Part shown: piece after piece, positions 10,930 to 19,616 of the stretch
Numbering within the stretch: the stretch's first letter is position 1
Layout of the letters: the number at the start of each line of letters is the position of its first letter
DNA from: Roseivirga sp. BDSF3-8
GTDB lineage: Bacteria > Bacteroidota > Bacteroidia > Cytophagales > Cyclobacteriaceae
NCBI RefSeq assembly: GCF_041449215.1
Contig: NZ_JBGNFV010000001.1
Span: forward strand, 2,745,001 to 2,809,000
Direction of reading: 5' to 3'
Length of the DNA stretch: 64,000 bases
Notes under the pieces: model-generated
What the model saw: only the letters and a program-made list of their open reading frames with translations
What the model was told of the DNA's origin: nothing
Database searches by the model: none
Position numbers and translations under genes: made by a program

Positions 10930-11577
10930 CTAGTTTTTGATGGCGCAGAAAGGGTTGGTCCGCTTTTCCTCACCGATAGTGGTTTCAGGACCATGCCCCG
11001 GGTACACTATCATATCATCAGAGAAGGTAAAAAGTTTTTCCTGAATGCTACTAATAAGGGTATTAAAATCTCCTCCGGGCAGATCAGTGCGACCTATAGA
11101 GCTTTTAAACAGCACATCTCCTCCGATACAGATATTCTGTTCTTCATTAATGAAGGCTACGTGGCCGGGGGCATGGCCGGGTACAAACACGACTTTTAAT
11201 TCGCTGTTTCCGAAGGTAATAGTTTCACCCTCCTCCATGTAACGGTCTGGCTCTGCAGGTTGGTAGTCAGCCATGCCATAATTTGGTGCAAGTACTTTGG
11301 CCGCATTTAATACTTCAAGGTCTTTTTCATGAATCAGCAAGGGAACCTTGTAAGTGCTTTTTACATGGCTGTTGCCCAACACATGGTCTATATGGCAGTG
11401 GGTATTTAATAAAAGGTCTACTGTCAGTTCGTTCTCTGAGATAAAAGTATCCAGCGCTTTTCTTTCATGAGCTTCATAGCAGCCCGGATCCACAACCACG
11501 GCGTGCTTTGTCTCGTCAAACAGAACATACGTATTCTCCATGAATGGATTGAAGGCAAATTTTTGGATGCTGATCAT
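10930..11577 (-). CDS. MBL-fold metallo-hydrolase (glyoxalase II-like)
   Basis: A 215-aa metallo-beta-lactamase-fold hydrolase. The metal ligands are visible: H60-C-H62-I-D64-H65 in NTHCHIDHVLGN, the PGHAPGH element, the Asp in GGDVLFKSSIGRTD and the final YPGHGPET histidine. The short form is common in Bacteroidota and is usually annotated as a hydroxyacylglutathione-hydrolase-like protein; the true thioester substrate is not known. It ends 4 bp before the proposed TTG start of pssA and probably leads an operon with pssA and purS. Confidence 0.88.
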   Translation of the reverse strand: MISIQKFAFNPFMENTYVLFDETKHAVVVDPGCYEAHERKALDTFISENELTVDLLLNTHCHIDHVLGNSHVKSTYKVPLLIHEKDLEVLNAAKVLAPNYGMADYQPAEPDRYMEEGETITFGNSELKVVFVPGHAPGHVAFINEEQNICIGGDVLFKSSIGRTDLPGGDFNTLISSIQEKLFTFSDDMIVYPGHGPETTIGEEKRTNPFCAIKN

Positions 11578-11644
11578 GCAGTTTTGCTTTTACTTTTCAC
11601 AAATTAGCGCATAAAGGAGCCAATTATAAAAATCAGAGGCTAAA

Positions 11645-12700
11645 ATGATCGATTTTTTAATTGTTGGTCAAGGGATTGCAGGCACTATTTTGTCCTACAT
11701 ACTGACGGACAGAGGGTATCGCGTGATGGTCATTGACAAACAAACACCTCATTCATCTTCGAGGGTAGCGGCTGGTATATATAATCCTGTTACCGGAAGA
11801 GTAATGAAGAAAACCTGGCTGGCTGACACTTTATTTCATAGGCTGGTGCCTTTTTATCGTAAAATGGAAGCCGACCTTAAGGTGGATTTTCTGAATGAGC
11901 TACCTATTTACAGGCCCTTCATCAGCATGGAGGAGCAAAATGACTGGGTAGGAAAAAGTGCTGAAGGGGATTTTGATTCTTATGTGGAAAAAGTAGCTGT
12001 GGAAGCTATGTTTCCTGATGATCTGAATGATCACTATGGAGGCCTGCTGCTAAAAAACAGCGGATACCTGGACATTCCTCTCATGCTGGATGCATGGAGG
12101 CAGAAACTGACTGCAGCCGGCAGCTATCGTAATGAGGCATTTACTGAAGAGTCCATGGAGTTGACAGATGAAGGCATATCTTATAAAGATATTAAAGCCA
12201 AAAAAGTGATTTTCTGTCAGGGCAATGGCGCTGTGGATAGTCGTTATTTTGGTTGGCTACCTTTCAGGCCTGTCAAAGGGGAGGTACTTACCGTTTCAGC
12301 ACCATCCGATGCAGAGGTAATCTACAATCGCGGAGTGTTTATGCTTCCAAAAGGGGGTGGCACCTTCAGAGTAGGAGCTACTTACAATTGGAGGATATTG
12401 GATACGGAACCTACTGATGAGGCACGGGAAGAGCTTCTGGACCGTTTGAAGCAGTTATACTCTCACCCTGTTACGGTTGAAAACCACATTGCGGGTATAC
12501 GTCCGGCTACCAAGGACCGGAAGCCTTTTGCAGGGGTTCATCCGGAATATAAGGCGGTAGCCGTTTTTAATGGCCTTGGAACCAAAGGGGTGTCTCTGGC
12601 GCCTCATTTCGGTGAGCAAATGGCAGATTTCCTTTGTAGCGGTACAGAGTTATCTCCCGAAGTAAATATTACTCGCTTTTATTCGTTATATTTTCATTGA
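11645..12700 (+). CDS. FAD-dependent oxidoreductase (DAO family)
   Basis: A 351-aa protein with an N-terminal FAD-binding Rossmann motif (DFLIVGQGIAGTILSY) and the ribose-binding acidic residue in VMVIDK. Later blocks include RPVKGEVLTV, FRVGATYNW and the C-terminal GIRPATKDRKPFAGVHPE and FNGLGTKGVSLAP, typical of D-amino-acid oxidase/glycine-oxidase-like enzymes. The substrate cannot be read from the sequence. It starts divergently from the hydrolase gene and is followed 15 bp later by the large outer-membrane gene. Confidence 0.88.
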   Translation: MIDFLIVGQGIAGTILSYILTDRGYRVMVIDKQTPHSSSRVAAGIYNPVTGRVMKKTWLADTLFHRLVPFYRKMEADLKVDFLNELPIYRPFISMEEQNDWVGKSAEGDFDSYVEKVAVEAMFPDDLNDHYGGLLLKNSGYLDIPLMLDAWRQKLTAAGSYRNEAFTEESMELTDEGISYKDIKAKKVIFCQGNGAVDSRYFGWLPFRPVKGEVLTVSAPSDAEVIYNRGVFMLPKGGGTFRVGATYNWRILDTEPTDEAREELLDRLKQLYSHPVTVENHIAGIRPATKDRKPFAGVHPEYKAVAVFNGLGTKGVSLAPHFGEQMADFLCSGTELSPEVNITRFYSLYFH

Positions 12701-12715
12701 GAAATTACATTCTGG

Positions 12716-15700
12716 ATGTTAAGATTCTATAAACTATTTACCTCCCTTTTTCTATTGGTTCTGATATCCGGCCATTTGTCTGCCCAGAATGACCCGGTAA
12801 TTTTTGGAAAGAACCGCATACAGCACAAAAACTTCGATTGGAGGTATTACAGTACCGATAAATTTGACGTTTACTTTTATCAGGAGGGGCAGGAGCTGGC
12901 AAAAATGGCCGCTACCTATTTGGATGACGAGTATAGCCGCATTACCGACATGTTGGGGTATGCACCCTATTCCAAACTAAAGATTTTCATTTACAACTCT
13001 CCTACTGATCTGAAGCAAAGCAATGTGGGGCTTAAGGAGGAAAATCTTCGGGTAGGAGGGCAGACCCAGTTTGTAAAATCCAATGTAGAAGTCGCCTACC
13101 CGGGTTCTGCCTATGCTTTTAAAGGCGAGCTGTCTTATAATGTGGCCCGCATGCTTCTTGACGATATGATGTTCGGAGGAAGTCTTACTGAAATGTTTCA
13201 GAATGCTTATCTGCTATCTCTCCCTGATTGGTATATGGACGGTGCTGCCAGGTACATAGCATATGGCTGGGATATGCAGATGGATGATAGAATACGCGAT
13301 TTGCTACGACGTAACGAGCTTGAAAAACTGAATAAGTTTACCGGCAAGGAAGCCGCCCTGGCAGGACAGTCCATCTGGAATTATATCGCCAGGCAGTATG
13401 GCCCAAGCAACATTGCCAATATTCTCAACCTGACCCGGATCATACGGAATGAGGAAAGGAGCTTTACAAACACACTGGGGGTGCCCTTCAAGCAGTTTGT
13501 GGTAAACTGGAAGATGTATTACATGACAAATTCCACTGCCACCGACGACGGCTATGTGCTACCTGATAAATCTCAGATAGTAGAGAAGGACAGAAGGGGC
13601 CATCAATTTGAGAGTGTCGCCTACAGTGATAGCAGTAAGTATCTGGCGTACAGCAAGAGCAAAGACGGTAAATACGATGTTTATCTGCGTGATCTGGAAA
13701 GTGGCCGGGAGCGTAAGATATATTCAGGGGGTACTATGGTGCTGAATGAAAAAACCGAAAATTACCTGCCTAAGCTTGCCTGGGGGGGCGATCGTATGCT
13801 AGGCATTAGTACTACGGTGAACGGACAGCCTTATATAATACTATACGATGTGGAAAGCCGTAGTCGCATCCGAAAGGATCTGAGCAGGTTCAGTAATATT
13901 CGTGGCCTGGATATTTCCGATAATGGCCGCCTCGCTGTGCTTAGTGCAGACATTGAGGGGCAGAATGACCTGTACCTGTTAAGCATTACCCGAAACTCCA
14001 TGAGGCGCATTACAGATGATCTTTTTGATGATCTGCATCCGCGATTTGTGCCAAATTCAGTAGCTATTGTATTTAGCTCTAACCGGACGTCTGATACACT
14101 TGATCTGAAAACACCATTCAGCAAGGTGAATGAAACCTTCAATATTTTTCAGTACGACCTTGACAAGGGGGGGAGGAAATTGTCCCGGCTTACTAACACC
14201 ATCAGTAATGACTATATGCCGGTTCCGGAGAGTCGAAACAGAATATTTTTTTTAAGCGATCAGAAGGGTATAGCTAACCTGTTCAGGCTTGACCTACCGG
14301 ATAGTGTAACCACGCAGGTAACTAATTACGCCCAGAGCATTACCCACTATGATCTGGACTTTGAAAATGAAAATATTGCCTTCGTCATGTTGTATGATGG
14401 CGGGCACAACCTGTTTGTCAATCCTGATATAAATTTTAACAATTCTATTTTCACCATTCAGACCAAGCGACAGGATGCAATATTGGCGCGGATGGTTGCT
14501 CTGAGGATGCTGGAAAAGGAGCAAAACCAATTGGACAGTCCTGAGCCGGAGACAGAGAAGCCAGAAAATGAAGAAGCAGAACCTGCAGAAGAAGAGGTGT
14601 CTGAGCCGGATAGCCCTGTAATAGAAGAGGAAGAGGTTTCGGAAAAAAACGATACCGTGAGGTTTATGGTGCCAGGCAGAAACAGGGGCAACCGTAACCG
14701 GGGTACGACAGCCTCAGAACCTATTTCGGGTAAGGGTGAAGAAACACTTATCAATACAGAGAACTATACATTCAGCAGTACACCGGAAAGTGTGGTTGAT
14801 CCTGATAACTACCGCTTCGAAGAAATGCAGGAAGACCCAGCCAGTGTGCTAAGGGAAACAACTACACGCAGCAATAACGATTCTTTCCTTGCCAGGTACC
14901 GGCGTAAGCGTAAGGTGCAGGAACTGGCTGGCCCATTTGACTATAAAACTCAATTCAGTGCGGAAAATGTGGTCACAAATATGGCTATTGATCCTTTGCT
15001 GGGGCTAGGCATGCGCTTGGAAACTCAAATGAATGACCTGCTGGAGAATCATCGTTTCTACGGCGGATTATTCATGACTCCGAGTATGAAAAGCGGTAAT
15101 GTTTTCGTGGAGTATGAATACCTTAAGGACCGACTGGATTACCAGGTGAAGCTAAACCGGTACTCCATTCTACTTGAAGATGATCTGGGGGAATATCAAA
15201 AGTATTCTCTTAATAAGGCTGAACTGGGAGTAAGGTATCCTTTGTCAGCTACCGCCAGGGTATCTGTCTCGCCTATTATAGCCTCTACAGTTTATGAAAA
15301 TCTGGACTCCCGGCTTATTACCAGTGGTTCCGGTGCCGGGTCAGAAGTGAGCCGGGTGGTGGATTATTACCTGGGAGGTGCTGCAGAATTTGTCTTTGAC
15401 AATACGGTAAGCGATGGCATGTCTATTATTGGAGGCACACGGGGCAAAGTCCGTTACCGTTACATGAATAATGTGGAGAATGATGCCCTTACCTTTAGCA
15501 ACATCACCGTAGACCTAAGGCATTATCAGCCTATTCATAGAGAGTTGGTTCTGGCCACTAAATTATTTTACGGTAAGTTTTTTCAGGATAACCGGCCTAA
15601 CTTCCTCCTTGGCGGGGTGGATAACTGGGTAACTATCGGCAATAATGAGCGGACAAAAAACGAGGACGAACCGCGAAACCCGCTCTCTCTCGAAAATGAT

Positions 15701-16135
15701 CAGGACAACACCAATATCCTGTTTGCTCAGTACGTGACTACCCTGAGAGGTTTCAGCTACAGTGAAATGTACGGTACCGATGTCCTGCTCTTCAATGCCG
15801 AGCTGAGGCTTCCTATTGCACGTTATCTTTACAGAGGGCCTATCAATAACAGCTTCCTCCGCAACCTGTCCTTTGTCGGGTTCTATGACGTGGGGTCAGC
15901 ATGGACAGGGTCGAGTCCTTTCCAGGAAGAAAACAGTGTAAATACAGAGAAGATAGTTACGGCCGGTTTTGATGCGGAGTTCCAGAACTTCAGAAACCCC
16001 TGGCTTTCCAGCTACGGGTGGGGAGTAAGAACGGTGGTGCTCGGGTTCTATGCTAAGTTTGATATGGCCTGGCCGATGGAGAACTATAGTGTGGGAGATC
16101 CTAACTTCATCCTGTCCTTTGGCTATGATTTTTAA
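12716..16135 (+). CDS. TolB-like propeller / outer-membrane barrel fusion protein
   Basis: 1139 aa with a signal peptide (MLRFYKLFTSLFLLVLISG, then SAQ). Domains in order: a peptidase-MA-like region (~30-260) in which the HExxH helix is replaced by ELSYNVAR, although the downstream LPDWYMDGAARYIA helix is recognisable; a TolB/PD40 beta-propeller (~290-560); a very acidic P/E linker (~600-650); and a C-terminal Omp85/BamA-type barrel (~720-1139) with TLRGFSYSEMYGTD and a final Phe in FILSFGYDF. It is probably anchored in the outer membrane with the propeller in the periplasm. Function is unknown. Confidence 0.82.
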   Translation: MLRFYKLFTSLFLLVLISGHLSAQNDPVIFGKNRIQHKNFDWRYYSTDKFDVYFYQEGQELAKMAATYLDDEYSRITDMLGYAPYSKLKIFIYNSPTDLKQSNVGLKEENLRVGGQTQFVKSNVEVAYPGSAYAFKGELSYNVARMLLDDMMFGGSLTEMFQNAYLLSLPDWYMDGAARYIAYGWDMQMDDRIRDLLRRNELEKLNKFTGKEAALAGQSIWNYIARQYGPSNIANILNLTRIIRNEERSFTNTLGVPFKQFVVNWKMYYMTNSTATDDGYVLPDKSQIVEKDRRGHQFESVAYSDSSKYLAYSKSKDGKYDVYLRDLESGRERKIYSGGTMVLNEKTENYLPKLAWGGDRMLGISTTVNGQPYIILYDVESRSRIRKDLSRFSNIRGLDISDNGRLAVLSADIEGQNDLYLLSITRNSMRRITDDLFDDLHPRFVPNSVAIVFSSNRTSDTLDLKTPFSKVNETFNIFQYDLDKGGRKLSRLTNTISNDYMPVPESRNRIFFLSDQKGIANLFRLDLPDSVTTQVTNYAQSITHYDLDFENENIAFVMLYDGGHNLFVNPDINFNNSIFTIQTKRQDAILARMVALRMLEKEQNQLDSPEPETEKPENEEAEPAEEEVSEPDSPVIEEEEVSEKNDTVRFMVPGRNRGNRNRGTTASEPISGKGEETLINTENYTFSSTPESVVDPDNYRFEEMQEDPASVLRETTTRSNNDSFLARYRRKRKVQELAGPFDYKTQFSAENVVTNMAIDPLLGLGMRLETQMNDLLENHRFYGGLFMTPSMKSGNVFVEYEYLKDRLDYQVKLNRYSILLEDDLGEYQKYSLNKAELGVRYPLSATARVSVSPIIASTVYENLDSRLITSGSGAGSEVSRVVDYYLGGAAEFVFDNTVSDGMSIIGGTRGKVRYRYMNNVENDALTFSNITVDLRHYQPIHRELVLATKLFYGKFFQDNRPNFLLGGVDNWVTIGNNERTKNEDEPRNPLSLENDQDNTNILFAQYVTTLRGFSYSEMYGTDVLLFNAELRLPIARYLYRGPINNSFLRNLSFVGFYDVGSAWTGSSPFQEENSVNTEKIVTAGFDAEFQNFRNPWLSSYGWGVRTVVLGFYAKFDMAWPMENYSVGDPNFILSFGYDF

Positions 16136-16158
16136 TTGATTACCAATTCTAATAAACT

Positions 16159-16198
16159 AAAAAGCCTGCCGCTGATCTGTTCAACGGCAGGCTTTTTT
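16159..16198. terminator. Bidirectional terminator
   Basis: A 12-bp stem (AAAAGCCTGCCG/CGGCAGGCTTTT) has A-rich and T-rich flanks. It lies between the convergent ends of the TolB/Omp85-like gene and purQ, so it can serve both. Confidence 0.9.
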
Positions 16199-16232
16199 AT
16201 GTATGGCCCTTATGGCTGTAAGTATTGCTGAG

Positions 16233-16922
16233 TTATGCGTGTACTTTCTGCAGGAGGTTTTCCAGCAGGAGTTTGCCGTCCAGGTTGCCCAGTGCACTAT
16301 CACAAGCCCGCTCCGGGTGAGGCATCATGCCGAATACATTGCCTTGCTTATTCATGATGCCTGCAATATTATCCAGGCTCCCGTTAATATTAGCCGCCTC
16401 AGTCACATTACCCTGCTCATCAGCATACCTGAAAAGGACCTGGTCATTGGACTTTATTTCCTCAAGGGATGCTTCAGAGGCGAAGAATCTACCCTCTGCA
16501 TGGGCCACAGGTATCTTGTAGCTCCTTTGCTCAAGGTTATTAGTGAAAACAGATGAAGTGCTCTGAGGAACAATATGTGCATTTTTGCAGATAAATTTCT
16601 GCTCACGGTTACGGAGCAAGGCTCCCGGAAGCAAGTGCGACTCAGTCAGTATCTGAAAGCCATTGCAAATGCCGAGCACATAGCCACCTTTATCAGCATG
16701 ACGAATCACTTCATTCATTATGGGTGAAAACCGAGCGATAGCTCCCGAGCGTAGGTAGTCACCGTAGGAGAATCCACCGGGTACCACCACAAAGTCCACA
16801 CCCTGAAGGTCGGTATCTTTATGCCACAATGTGACCACTTCCTGGCCAAGGCCCTCACGGAGGGCGTAAACGATATCCTGATCACAATTGGATCCGGGAA
16901 AAATAATGACGCCGAATTTCAT
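16233..16922 (-). CDS. purQ: Phosphoribosylformylglycinamidine synthase subunit PurQ
   Basis: A 229-aa class I glutamine amidotransferase from the start at 16922 (MKFGVIIFPGSNCDQD); a longer frame to 16967 adds 15 residues with no family support. The nucleophile cysteine is in VLGICNGFQIL and the His/Glu pair in MPHPERACD; the PGGFSYGDYLRSGAIA block is typical of PurQ. It supplies ammonia from glutamine to PurL, together with PurS (encoded at ~10 kb). Confidence 0.95.
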   Translation of the reverse strand: MKFGVIIFPGSNCDQDIVYALREGLGQEVVTLWHKDTDLQGVDFVVVPGGFSYGDYLRSGAIARFSPIMNEVIRHADKGGYVLGICNGFQILTESHLLPGALLRNREQKFICKNAHIVPQSTSSVFTNNLEQRSYKIPVAHAEGRFFASEASLEEIKSNDQVLFRYADEQGNVTEAANINGSLDNIAGIMNKQGNVFGMMPHPERACDSALGNLDGKLLLENLLQKVHA

Positions 16923-17066
16923 GACGTAAAAATATAATAATTCAACTTGAACGCCGGTGAAAACCACGCTTATTTTGCTTTTTATTTCAGTGAATTATTG
17001 TAAGTTGTTTTTGCACAGTGTGGATTTATCAACTGTTGCTGCACATAAGCGTTTTAATTATCCTTT

Positions 17067-17948
17067 ATGATTAGATCAATGACAGGTTTCGGCCTGGTCC
17101 AGTTTGAAAATGAAAAGCTTCTGATTACTGCGGAGGTGAAGTCCCTCAATTCGAAGTTTTTAGATCCGGTGATCAAGTTGCCCCGGGTTTTCGCGGAGAA
17201 AGAACTGGAGGTAAAGAACCTTCTTACTACTGAAATGGAGCGTGGTAAGGTCATGGTAAACCTGGACTACCAGCGCAAAGATCAGGCTAACACCAAATTT
17301 TCTGTCAATAAGGAATTGTTTCATGCCTACTACAAAACGCTTACCGCATTGGCCCGAGAAGTAGGTGGTGGAAGCAATGATGATATTTTTCGCGTAGCGC
17401 TCAACTCGCCTGAGGTAATGATGGTGGAAAAGGATCAGGAGGGCCAAACAGAAGACTGGCCCCAGGTAGAGGAGGTGCTAAGGCAGGCGGTGCAGAAATG
17501 CAACCAATTCCGTGCTCAGGAAGGTGAGGCACTATATAAAATGCTGGTGCAATCTGCAGTGGAGATCGAGAGCCTGCTGGAGCAGGTAAAGCAGCGTGAC
17601 CCTGCGCGTGTAGAAAATATTAAGTCCAGGATCAAAGGGAACCTCGAGGAGTTTGTAGGCCAGGATAAGGTTGATGAAAACCGTTTTGAGCAGGAACTCA
17701 TCTATTATATCGAAAAGCTGGATATAAATGAGGAGAAAGTCCGCCTGCAAAATCACCTTGAGTATTTCCGTAAGGTGCTAAGTCAGGGCGGCGTACTTGG
17801 TAAGAAGCTGGGCTTTATATCCCAGGAGATAGGGCGGGAGATAAACACGATCGGGTCTAAGGCAAATGACTCGGATATTCAGCGCTATGTGGTGAATATG
17901 AAGGAGGAACTGGAAAAGATAAAGGAACAGGTACTGAACGTACTTTAA
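17067..17948 (+). CDS. YicC family protein (probable endoribonuclease)
   Basis: 293 aa beginning with the family hallmark MIRSMTGFG, followed by an N-terminal YicC domain and a C-terminal DUF1732 domain (LGKKLGFISQEIGREINTIGSKAND). YicC proteins of E. coli and relatives have been reported as RNases affecting small-RNA stability; that function is carried over by family only. It is divergent from purQ with a 144-bp gap and ends at a strong bidirectional terminator. Confidence 0.93.
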   Translation: MIRSMTGFGLVQFENEKLLITAEVKSLNSKFLDPVIKLPRVFAEKELEVKNLLTTEMERGKVMVNLDYQRKDQANTKFSVNKELFHAYYKTLTALAREVGGGSNDDIFRVALNSPEVMMVEKDQEGQTEDWPQVEEVLRQAVQKCNQFRAQEGEALYKMLVQSAVEIESLLEQVKQRDPARVENIKSRIKGNLEEFVGQDKVDENRFEQELIYYIEKLDINEEKVRLQNHLEYFRKVLSQGGVLGKKLGFISQEIGREINTIGSKANDSDIQRYVVNMKEELEKIKEQVLNVL

Positions 17949-17968
17949 TGCACTGATAGCATAAAATA

Positions 17969-18005
17969 AAAAGGGCTGTCTGCTTTAAGCGGACAGCCCT
18001 TTTTA
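17969..18005. terminator. Bidirectional terminator between yicC and tonB
   Basis: A perfect stem (AAGGGCTGTC...GACAGCCCTT) with a short loop and A/T runs on both sides lies between the convergent yicC and tonB genes. Confidence 0.9.
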
Positions 18006-18022
18006 GTGCGTTAGCAAATTAA

Positions 18023-18700
18023 TTATCTGCTAAGCTTAAATACGATAGGGATAACCATTCGTACTTTTACGGCACGGCCACGCTGCTTACCAGGGTTCCA
18101 GTTAGGCGCATTTTTAATAACACGCTCGGCTTCCTCGTCACAACCTGATCCGATACCTTTAATAGCTTTTACTTCTGAGATAGAACCGTCCTTACCTACT
18201 ACGAACTGTACGTAAACACGACCTTCAGTACCCATACGCTTGGCCTGGGTGGGGTACTTCAGGTTTTTCTGAAGGTATTTGGCCCATCCTTCCATACCAC
18301 CCGGAGGGGTAGGTTTGTCTTCCACAATGGTGAAGATCTCATCAGCTACCTCTTCTTCGGGGGCTTCCTCGATAACGATATCTTCGATAACGGTTTCCTC
18401 GGTAATCTCCACGTCAAGATCAAGCTCGATATCTTCCTCGATCTCCTCCTCATCGGGCACCTCTTGGATTACAGGCTGCTCAATCTTTGGCGGGGGTGGC
18501 GGGGGCTGCTCGGTAGGCGGCACCTCCATAATATCTTCAAAGTTATCCTCTACTTCGCCGAGTCCACCTGGCCCTGTTCTGTCATAATTCTTCCACTCGA
18601 AAGCAAGAATAGTAAGCGACAGAGAGATGCAGAGACCTACAGCAAAGAACAAACCCGTCTTACGTCCAAGGTCTGCTTCCGGTTTCTTTTTAGGCTCCAT
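18023..18700 (-). CDS. Energy transducer TonB
   Basis: 225 aa. A short cytoplasmic tail is followed by one membrane anchor (~15-34, TGLFFAVGLCISLSLTILAF), a periplasmic linker with a run of six prolines and long Glu/Asp/Val/Ile stretches (~60-130), and a C-terminal TonB domain with the YPTQAKRMGTEGRVYVQFVV block. TonB passes proton-motive-force energy from ExbB/ExbD to outer-membrane receptors; exbB/exbD are not in the window. The acidic linker replaces the more usual Pro-Lys spacer. It is the last gene of the maeB-to-tonB leftward run. Confidence 0.92.
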   Translation of the reverse strand: MEPKKKPEADLGRKTGLFFAVGLCISLSLTILAFEWKNYDRTGPGGLGEVEDNFEDIMEVPPTEQPPPPPPKIEQPVIQEVPDEEEIEEDIELDLDVEITEETVIEDIVIEEAPEEEVADEIFTIVEDKPTPPGGMEGWAKYLQKNLKYPTQAKRMGTEGRVYVQFVVGKDGSISEVKAIKGIGSGCDEEAERVIKNAPNWNPGKQRGRAVKVRMVIPIVFKLSR

Positions 18701-18787
18701 ATACTATTTTTTAATTATCAGCTAAGACAGTAATCTTTTGCAAGAATCTCAAATATAAGGAAAAAATCAATTATGATTTGGTTATTA

Positions 18788-19159
18788 TCATAACTTATAT
18801 ATCAGGAAATAAATTCCTGTGCCCCCGAGACTCCCCAGGGTATTGGCTACAAAATCAATCAGCTCAAGACTTCGGCCAGGTATTGCTCCCTGCAGGAGTT
18901 CAAGCGTAATTCCGTATAGAACCGACACGCCCAGCGCAATTCTCACATTATTATTACGAAGAAGGTGAAAGGAATATTGCTTTCGGAATCCAACTGTTAA
19001 TAATAAAACAAGGATGGCGAACACAAAAAGGTGGGCAAACCTGTCGAACCGAAACAGGCTCCATATATCCGTATAGGGCATATCAGCCCCCGGAGTGAGG
19101 GTCAGGAACAGGATAATGACTGCCCAGATTATGCCAAAAAAATTAAAACGGAAAAACAT
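18788..19159 (-). CDS. VanZ family membrane protein
   Basis: 123 aa with about four membrane helices and the VanZ-like pattern (SLFRFDRFAHLFVFAILVLL; later ELIDFVANTLGSLGG). The biochemical role of these short VanZ-like proteins is not established. It lies 14 bp after gcvH, in the gcvH-vanZ pair I recall as often found downstream of sprA. Confidence 0.85.
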   Translation of the reverse strand: MFFRFNFFGIIWAVIILFLTLTPGADMPYTDIWSLFRFDRFAHLFVFAILVLLLTVGFRKQYSFHLLRNNNVRIALGVSVLYGITLELLQGAIPGRSLELIDFVANTLGSLGGTGIYFLIYKL

Positions 19160-19173
19160 GGAGCAGAGTCGGC

Positions 19174-19554
19174 TTACTCGCCGATAAGCTCTTGGTATTG
19201 TTCGGCAGACAGAAGGTCGTCCAGTTGGCTTTCATCAGCGATGCTGATCTTGATCATCCAGCCTTTTTCGTAAGGATCTTCATTAACCGTTTCAGGAGCT
19301 GACTCGAGTTCTTCATTCACTTCGAGCACTTTACCGGTAAGAGGCATGAACAAGTCACTTACTGTTTTCACAGCTTCTACTGTACCGAAAACTTCACCGG
19401 ACTCAATTTCCTCACCTTCGGTTTCAATTTCTACATACACGATATCTCCCAGTTCGCTTTGGGCAAAGTCAGTTACGCCAATATAGGCCTCGTTGCCTTC
19501 AATGCGAATCCATTCGTGGTCTTTAGTGTACTTTAATGAGGAGGGTATATTCAT
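19174..19554 (-). CDS. gcvH: Glycine cleavage system H protein
   Basis: 126 aa, the usual length. The lipoyl-attachment lysine is Lys63 in [11 protein letters not shown]; other family blocks are [11 protein letters not shown] and [13 protein letters not shown]. GcvH carries the aminomethyl group between the P, T and L proteins of glycine cleavage. The other gcv genes are not in the window, so this copy sits apart from its pathway and next to sprA. Confidence 0.95.
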   Translation of the reverse strand: MNIPSSLKYTKDHEWIRIEGNEAYIGVTDFAQSELGDIVYVEIETEGEEIESGEVFGTVEAVKTVSDLFMPLTGKVLEVNEELESAPETVNEDPYEKGWMIKISIADESQLDDLLSAEQYQELIGE

Positions 19555-19616
19555 TTCGCAATAATTTTTTTCAAAAATACACGCCTTTTCAGAAATACCA
19601 GAAATGTACAGACATT

